From assembly GCA_029204225.1 (NCBI GenBank), contig CM055113.1, positions 29,827,220 to 29,891,219 of the forward strand: 64,000 bases of DNA, read 5' to 3'. The notes below the pieces were generated by a model that had not been told where the DNA came from, searched no databases, and was given only the letters and a program-made list of their open reading frames with translations. The position numbers and the translations under genes were made by a program. Positions within the stretch are counted from its first letter, which is position 1, and the number at the start of each line of letters is the position of its first letter. Shown here one piece after another: positions 56,960-64,000 of the stretch. This DNA is from Diphasiastrum complanatum (Eukaryota; Streptophyta; Lycopodiopsida; Lycopodiales; Lycopodiaceae).

Positions 56960-58482
56960 CATGAGGGGAAGTGGAGAAAATGGACAAGAGTATGTCCTAA
57001 GGATAAAATATTTGACATTTTGGAGAGAAGATCCAAGACAATGAGCTAGTAAAAGTAATTTTGAATGGATTAGGAAATGAGTTCTCTAATCTAGTTCAAT
57101 CTTTTTCTATTCAAGACCAACTTCCATCAATTGATAAATTGCATAATGTTCTTGTGGCCGAGGAGAGTAGGCTTTTACACCTCAAAACAAGAATGGGGTC
57201 CTTGTCACTACATAATGGTGATGAGAAAGCAATCTTCACATCAAAAGGCAAAAAGAAGACTCATCCTTTCAAGAAGTTCCAAGGCAAGGAGGCCGAGGCA
57301 AAGGATGGAGGATCTACCTCTAAAGGAAATCCGCAAGAACAAAGCCAAGCTAAAGTGTTTCTTTTGTGGGAAGAAATGACATTTTGCTTCCGAATGTTAT
57401 AAAAAGAAAAATACAAAAGGGAGTGAAGATCAAGGCAACCTTGCACAAGGGGAGGAGGAAGAGGATGGATTTAACACATCCTTGATGGTAGCATCTACAC
57501 CAAGATCAAGCCAAGAGACATGGTGGATTGATAGTGGGGCTAATTCTCACATGTCATTCAACAAGCATTATTTTTCTACTCTACTTTCTTGTAATGATTC
57601 TAAGAAGTCAATCTACACTGCTAGTGATCAAGAATGTAAGATAGATGGCATAGGATCTACTCCATTATGCTTAGGATCATCTAAGAAAATAGATCTTGAT
57701 AATGTTTTGTATGTTCCATCCATTACAAAAAACTTGCTTAGTGTTGGTCAATTATTGGACGATGGACTAGATGGACAATGGACAATGGACTAGATGTACA
57801 ATGGACAATGGTCAATTAATGGACAATGGACTAGATGTACAATGGACAATGGTCAATTAATGGACAATGGACAATGGACAATGGACTAGATGTACATTTC
57901 AAGAATGTCTTGAAAAGTGATAAGTGCATAGCTAGTGGCATTAAGCAAGGAAGGCTCTTTAAGTTGGATGCTAATGTGGCTATTGAAAGTGTGAATATGG
58001 TTAGGGAGGAGTTGACTCAAGTGGAGCTATGGCACAAAAGATTGGGCTATCCTAATCTTCAATCAATGGAATCCATGGCATCAAAGGAGCTAGCTCTCGG
58101 CCTACCAAAAGCTTTCAAGAAGTGTGGCAAAGTGTGTGAGGCATGTTGCCTTGCAAAGTCACACAAGACTTCCTACAAGAGATCTTTAACAAGATCTACC
58201 TCACCTTTGGATCTTATCCATTTGGATGTACATGCTTTTTCTCATGAAAGTAATGGAAGTGCTTTAATGTATGTGACTTTTATGGATGACCATAGTAGAT
58301 ACACTTGGATTGAATTATTTCCTAAACCCTTGTATATGAAGCTTTTGTAAAGTTTAAGTCTTTAGTGGAAAAGCAACTTAGTTCTTGCATTAAAGTTCTA
58401 AGATGTGATAATGGAGGAGAGTATATCTCCAACAAGATGAGAGACTTTTGTGAGGTCAATGGCATTAAAAGTGAGGAGGAGT
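56960..58482 (+). pseudogene. Copia-2 gag end, protease and integrase start
   Basis: Same family as 10150-10690: the gag core (GQEYVLRIKYL) matches it. Then come a zinc knuckle broken by a stop (CFFCGKK*HFASEC), protease TWWIDSGANSHMSFN (57515), the pre-integrase domain LWHKRLGYPNLQSMESM and the zinc pair CEACCLAKSHKTSYK. The integrase core has LIHLDVHAFSHESNGS and, after a stop at about 58348, LRCDNGGEYISNK. Similarity stops at about 58470, before the third catalytic residue and all of RT. A minisatellite lies inside. Confidence 0.93.
57760..57895 (+). repeat. GGACAATGGACTAGAT minisatellite in Copia-2
   Basis: GGACAATGG, TGTACAATGG and CAATTAAT units alternate about a dozen times and split the protease/pre-integrase frame, with stops in every frame shown. 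A local expansion in this copy. Confidence 0.93.
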
Positions 58483-58521
58483 GTTAACAATATCACTTCC
58501 AATTTGATGTACTTTGTAGAT

Positions 58522-59239
58522 TGTAGTGGGTTTCTTTCCTTGCCTAACCTGAATCCAAGATCTAGTCAATCTAGCATCAAAGAGACAAAGCTAGTTGTCA
58601 TGGGTAGGTTCGTTCCCATGAGAGCGATAGTATAGTCCAGATTTCAACATGAATGGAGGAACAAACCTAACTCTAACATCCATTAACACTACGATCCACA
58701 ACAAAGATAGCTTACTCTTTCTCTTTTTCTCTTTCTTTCTCATAAAAAGTATAATAACATGCAATCCCAATAACAATCAAATCCAACAATTAGCAAAAAC
58801 CAAAGAAAGCATGAGAGATGGAGAAGGAAAGAAGAAGAGCAAGGACATTCATCAATCCATTTCTGAAGAGAACCAATCTGCTTCATTTAAATGAGAAAAT
58901 GAACATCAGGAGCAACTCGAGTTGGTCTTTTTTTATAGTAGAGAGGAGGACCCTGGCCTCTAAGTCCTATTGGTCCATTCTTGCATCTCTTTTTATTCAA
59001 ATTTAAAAAAGTGTAGGAACCATCAAAATTGGAAGGAGCCCAACTTTATTCACTAACTTGACATTTAGGCCCTGTGACATTAAAAGTCCCGCAAAAAGGC
59101 CTAAAGTTCTTTTATTGACTTCCTAATTAATCAAATCTCTATGTGATCATCGTGTTGGACTTACACACGCAGGATGCCAAATCCCTCTCACTTATTAACT
59201 AGGGTTAGAGTTGCCTTGGGATCTGCAAACCCTCCAACA
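58522..59239 (-). mobile_element. Gypsy-2 3' LTR (718 bp)
   Basis: TGTAGTGGG...CCTCCAACA, aligning with the Gypsy-1 5' LTR at 6806-7564. On its right, read on the minus strand, a purine tract (GGTGGGGTATAC) precedes the LTR. The left flank is TAGAT, at the broken end of Copia-2. A minus-strand TATA is at 58927-58938. Confidence 0.92.
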
Positions 59240-60124
59240 GTATACCCCACCAAAACTGGTGGCGGTCCCACGACACCTGCAATATGCAGTTATTGGGGAC
59301 TTTTATTGGCTTTGTGTCGAATCTTGATTAAATGGTACTGCACCTTCTCCATAAAGTCGAGGCGTGCAGTACTAAAATCCAAATTGTGTGGCAAGAAACA
59401 ATAGTGGGCTCCGACAATCCACTTGGAGGTTGTCCATGATGTGAAACATGATTCCCAAGAGCCTCCCATCATTGCTGCACGAAAGTATAACCGAGCAATC
59501 GACAGCTGATCTTTGATTTGCTCTGAAGCATCGGCTTGTTTGGATCGAATGCCAGAGGAGGAAGACAATCGTCCCATCTGGTTGCCACTTACGCCAACAG
59601 AGTTAGATCTTTAGCAAACATTGTCGATTGTCGCATCGTTGGATCTGGAGAGTGGACATACTCTCTCTGATAGGCTTGTAAGGCACGGTGGAAATCCACG
59701 GAGATGGTCCAGCTGTAGGGCTAATCGATGATTGGCCAATTGGGCGTATGGATGGTGATTTTGTCCATAGCCAATCCCAAATCTTTCCATTTATTCCTTC
59801 GTGACATTGGCACATAATAGGGATCTACCCGCAATTGGCAAGGGCTGGCGACCTAACTCCTAATTGATTCTAGAGTTTTCTCAGAAACAATGATTCTCCA
59901 TGCTGGCTACTCTCCCAATGCAGGTATTTTGTCCAACCCTTTGCACACTTCTATCTCGGAGGTCTTAAACTTCAGAACCCATCCACCACGCGAGGACTCA
60001 TGCGGATGTTGTTGTAAGAAGGTCTGGATCTGGTCCTCGATGCTGATGGGCCTTCTGAATAGAGGTGTGGTCCTTAATGAGGATGGACCTGCTTGAACTG
60101 CTGGTAAGATTGGCAGTTGTTATG
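59240..60124 (-). other. Gypsy-2 3' untranslated region
   Basis: It follows the extra ORF and has no convincing ORF of its own. The first 40 bases contain GGCGGTCCCAC, shared with 11963-11973. Two short frames on the minus strand (59577-59290, 59815-59603) show no motif. Confidence 0.55.
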
Positions 60125-61682
60125 CTATATCTGGAGCTCCCCCTGGTCCATGCTCGAATCTACCCCTGTATCCATTGGTACAGCTTCGTGGCGTGGAGGG
60201 GAGAATTGCGGCATGATCGGTACGAGAATTTGTGGTCCGGCTTCCAACACTTGAGCAACTGCTTTTTCATAGACGGTGATGGTCTCCTTAGCCTTTGCCA
60301 ACTCGGTTAAAGCTGCTCCTTTGAACCTGTCAAAGCGGCCTTGGAATTCCTGAAGGGCGACTTTGTATGTCTCTACTTTCTTGAACAAAAACGCAATCTC
60401 CGTTGGTGTGACCGGATGATTTGGTATTTGCATTTGAAGATATGCATCACGCTCAAGGGTGGTTGCATCCAATTCACCTTGAAGCCGCGTGCGATCCTGT
60501 TCAGGGTGATTTCAGAGCTTTGTCGATCCGAAGTGCGGCTAGGCTTTCTTCCGTATGAGGTTGTTGGTTGACATTTTCAACAACAACAATAGATTCATGG
60601 ATCTATTCGAATCCTTTTCCAAGGGATTGGAGTTCAAAGGGCGCAGAGCTTTGGGGCATTCCAAAAATATTGGTGGCCCCAAGGGGGTCGGAATCATTGA
60701 ACATATCCATAAACAACTACGTATTTGGTGAAGTGGCTTCGGTGTGCAGGGGTGAGCCAACCTGGGCAGCTGTGATGAGAATGGTAGGCCCAATGGTCAC
60801 AGAGTATCCTTGTATGGAAGCAGAGGAAAGGGAAGCATCAGAGGCTAGGGGAATGGGAAGTTCAGTGCGAACAGCAGCAGGGGGTGGAAGCGCAACTGAC
60901 AAGGTATGCCTAGTGCGACGTCGTGACGCAGAAGGTGAGTCAGGAATGACGATCTCGCTGCGTGGATGACGACGACGACTATGAGAACTCGAGGCCTAGT
61001 GAGACGACTAGGCCGATGCTTCTTCGTAGACCGAAAGCACAGAATCTAGGTGGAAGCCATGGATTTTGTTTTCTAAGTGAGAAGTAGCTAAAAGGGACAA
61101 TAAAGAGCCAGTAGCGAACTACTGCTTAGTATTACCCTTAATAGCTCGTTTGAGCTCACCAGAAATAGTCTTGAACCAATTATATGGTTCAAGAGGGGCT
61201 TTGGCCAACTTGGTGTGGGACTCCAGTATCCTATGGAGGATTTGTGATGTGATGCGGTCTTTCATGAGGTTGCCAACCATCAGGAAGTTGTTCAGTAGCT
61301 GGGCAACCTCGTGGATTGGAGGCTCAGTGATGGCTTCCAGAAGGTATCCGTCATTGGTCCAATGCAGATCATTAGTGAGGCCAATGTAGGGCTTGATGAC
61401 ATGTTTGGCCTGCTTGTGATTGGGTGAGGCCTGCGTACCGGATGCTATACCTATGGCTGCAAGGGCGGCCTTAGTGACGCGCACCTTGTGTGTGGCTCCC
61501 TGGAAAGTGATATAAAATTTTGATTTCTCTTCCTTCCACGTACTGAAGGCAAGAGTGATGAAATCCATATTGATGCGACCAGAAAAGGCTCTCCCATGAA
61601 TACCCATTGCAATGAGCAGAGGCTCTGCAAGGGTCATCCACTTAGTGACCATGATTGTGCTAGGAAGGATCATGATGTCCAT
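60125..61682 (-). pseudogene. Gypsy-2 extra ORF between integrase and 3' LTR
   Basis: Minus strand, about 520 codons with several stops. The ATG at 61682 opens MDIMILPSTIMVTKW. The first 187 codons (to 61119) are clean and form a helical domain (KSKFYITFQGATHKVRVTKA, PPIHEVAQLLNNFLMVGNLM). The same frame resumes as a Ser/Pro/Ala-rich segment (about 60970-60720) and ends in a charged helical tail (PTEIAFLFKKVETYKVALQE, GAALTELAKAKETITVYEKA; 60472-60125). An upstream extension to 61844 adds a hydrophobic run (LLSDILFCILHFFSC), probably fortuitous. The place is that of env-like or accessory genes in Athila- and SIRE-type elements. I see no signal peptide plus transmembrane pair. It weakly recalls plant transposon proteins found in gypsy elements, but I cannot name it. 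Confidence 0.65.
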
Positions 61683-62018
61683 TGCAGATGGGACATGTAT
61701 AGTGTGGAGACTGGGAAGTATCGGTAGAAGACATGGTGAGCAAGAAAAGAAATGTAAGATGCAGAAAAGTATATCAGAAAGCAAGTCAGGAAGCTTATAA
61801 GGTTTTGGTCGTGGGAAAAATTCGCAAGAGCTTTGCCCGCACAAGTGAGGAATGAATCGAATTCAACCAACTTATAGGTGAATTTGGTGGGTCCATTACA
61901 CTGAATACTAGTTTGGCTGATCAGTTCTGAACAAAAATTTGCAGGCATGTATAGTACTGTAAAAATAGGCTATAAAAATCTCGGCGAAGGTGAGTTGTAA
62001 AGACTTATCATCATTTAA

Positions 62019-63221
62019 TCATTTTGTTGCCACTATGCGTAAAGATGGAATTAAAAATTCAATCGGCATGATAGCATCTTGACCATACACCAGTTGAAAA
62101 GGTGTTTGATTTGTACTATTTTTGTAAGCGGTTCTGAATGCCCATAATGTTGCATACAGTTTATGTTCCCAATCAGACCGACTTGCTTCAACTGTCTTTG
62201 TCATAATGGTGCAGAGAATCTTATTGGAAGATTCAGCTTGGCCATTCCCCCTGGGATAGTAGGGAGTACTAAATCTGTGTATAACGAAAAAGTCTTCTAG
62301 TAAACATTTTATTGTTTGATTAACAAAGTGTGTACCCCGGTCATCGACAATCTTGATCAGACATCCAAATCTGATTATAATATTTTCACGCAAAAACTTG
62401 GCCGTAGATTTTGCATCAGCAACTTTGACAGCTTTGGCTTCAACCCACTTGGTCATATAATCAGTTGCGACGATAATGTATCGGGCCTGAGATCCTTGCG
62501 TGGTAGGGTGAATAGGTCCAACATAATCGAGTCCCCATTTCTCAAATGGTGCTTGTGATAAAAACGGATGCAAGGATTCATAGTTCCGTCGAGTAGGCCG
62601 TCGTGCTCGTTGGCAAACGTCACATGTTTGAATAAAATTTTCTGTGTCCTTATGAAGAGTAGGCCACCAACAACTTGATTGTAAAAGTTTGCGAATAGTA
62701 ATATCTATAGAGAAGTGTCCTCCACCCATGCCATCATGTGAAAACATGATTAAATCTGGTACTTCATGCGGTAAAACACATCTTCGCAAAATATTATCTG
62801 ATCCACGATGATACAATTGTCTTGCAATTAATTGATAAGGTTGAGTCTTATGAATCAATTGTCTCTTCTGTACTTTTGTCAAGGAGTCATTCGGCTGTCC
62901 TAGCATCAGGTACTCAACAATATTTGCTGCCCGCTCAGGTACTGCTTCAACATAGAACAAGGCAACATCTGGCAGTTCATCATCCACTTTAGTATTAACT
63001 GGGGCAGATTCAATTTGAGAAACGTGATCGGCTAGATAATGTTGCTTCCCCTTTCGAAGCACAATTCGAAAGTCAAACTTAGTCAATAACAATAACCATC
63101 TTGCAATACGTCCAGTATTGCACATCTTGTTTACCAAGTAAAGTAACAGTTGATGATCCGTATAAAATGCAAAGTGCGTCTCTATGAGGTAGTGACGAAA
63201 TTTCCGAACTGAAAAAATCAT
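62019..63221 (-). pseudogene. Gypsy-2 RNase H end and integrase, uninterrupted
   Basis: A 400-residue open frame, the best-preserved pol segment here. RNase H end: FAFYTDHQLLLYLV (17-30) and ADHVSQIES (64-72). Integrase zinc domain: His 162, His 169, Cys 200, Cys 203. Catalytic triad: Asp 232 (GLDYVGPI), Asp 294 (DDRGTHF) and Glu 330 (NGQAESSN), spaced D-D-35-E as usual. It ends IEFLIPSLRIVATK, short of a normal C-terminal domain. Upstream RT is broken, so the element is inactive although the integrase core looks intact. Confidence 0.93.
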
Positions 63222-64000
63222 GGCTAATGCCTCACGTTCTGTTGTTGAATAGTTCTTTTCTGGATCTGTAAGATGTCTGCTTGCAAATCGTATAGGATAA
63301 TCCTTCTTATAGTCACCTGACTATGTCAGAACTGATCCAATGGCATATTTTGAGGCATCTGTATGAACATGAAATTCTTTCGTCCAATCTGGAGAGCGCA
63401 GTATTGGTGCTGAAGCTAATGCTTTTTTTAACTTTTCAAAGGCTTCTAACGCCTAGCATGACCCATAAACACAAACTCCACGAATTGTTATTGGCGGTGG
63501 CAATTCCACAATAACCTTGATCTTAGAATAATCTGTGGCAATGCCATGTCTTGATATCACATGTCCAAACACAACTCCGTGGGAAACCCATATCTGACAT
63601 TTTTCCGATATGTGTGGCATCTTTCAAATACTTTCTCCAATCGATCTAGATGTCTGTATCTGTACTATGGACTCCTAGGTCGTCCAAGTATCAAGGAATT
63701 TCTACAGATAATCTTTAAAAGCAAATTGCATTACTCTTTGGAATGAACTTCGTGCATTACAGAGTCCAAACGGCATTACTTTGTAAGCATAGGTGTCCCA
63801 TTCTGTTGCAAAAGCGGTTTTGTGGCGATCGGCAGGTGCTATCTTAACCTAGTTGTTACCACTAATCCATCCAAGAAACTATAAGCTTCCGCTCCAACAA
63901 GGCGATCCAAAATGCTTTCAGTAAAAGGTAACGGAAAGTGATCCTTCCACGTCACTTTGTTCAACACTTTGAGATTCACACATATTCACAATTTCCCATT
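63222..64000 (-). pseudogene. Gypsy-2 RT/RNase H, degraded, runs off window
   Basis: Nucleotides align with Gypsy-1 1220-2110, including YLDDLG at about 63670-63690 and the MPFGL region at about 63765-63780. It has lost about 75 bp near 63452 relative to Gypsy-1 and has several small indels, so no long frame remains. Confidence 0.88.

Noticed and set aside
61670-61948. Hydrophobic N-terminal extension as an envelope signal or membrane segment
   Set aside because: It lies upstream of the best ATG in the linker after integrase; no second membrane segment or glycoprotein features follow.

Overview
The window is nuclear DNA of a land plant with a large, retrotransposon-rich genome. The main evidence is a complete EIN3/EIL ethylene-signalling transcription factor at 36328-38250, a family confined to plants, set among degenerate plant-type Ty1/copia and Ty3/gypsy LTR retrotransposons, a tRNA-like SINE tract and long low-gene-density spacers. 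The EIL is diverged from angiosperm EIN3 outside its core and the spacers are long, so a gymnosperm is my best guess, but nothing proves it.

Layout. 1-7564 is the 5' part of a minus-strand Ty3/gypsy element (Gypsy-1): 5' LTR, tRNA-Asp-type primer site, gag, protease, RT, RNase H and integrase, all broken. 7570-10690 holds a copia 5' LTR candidate, a primer site and a gag fragment. 10942-14661 holds a further LTR-like block and unexplained sequence. 14662-25661 is a nest of two related LTR families, called LTR-A and LTR-B here. It contains two solo LTRs with exact 5-bp target duplications, a gag-less internal region with an initiator-Met primer site, and a gag-protease-only element. 25662-27036 is a 1.4-kb inverted repeat, and 29520-29935 a run of tRNA-like SINE heads.

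The gene island is around 30400-38360. EIL coding sequence is uninterrupted and is preceded by two short upstream ORFs and perhaps a 5.3-kb 5'UTR intron. 40584-48640 returns to minus-strand remnants of copia and gypsy. 50946-51926 is a second intact single-exon ORF, encoding a coiled-coil protein I do not recognise. 54441-58482 is two truncated plus-strand copia elements joined head to tail. 58522-64000 is the 3' part of a second Gypsy-1-family copy (Gypsy-2), with its 3' LTR, an extra ORF in the env position and an intact RNase H-integrase reading frame.

Gypsy-1 and Gypsy-2 together show the family layout: LTR, tRNA-Asp primer site, leader, gag, zinc finger, protease, RT, RNase H, integrase, extra ORF, LTR. 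The LTR-A/B group is the least ordinary part. It combines a five-fold stem-loop array downstream of the primer site, a conserved stem-loop just before the polypurine tract, and a gag-protease protein with no RT. This is consistent with a non-autonomous lineage mobilised in trans, but that is inference.
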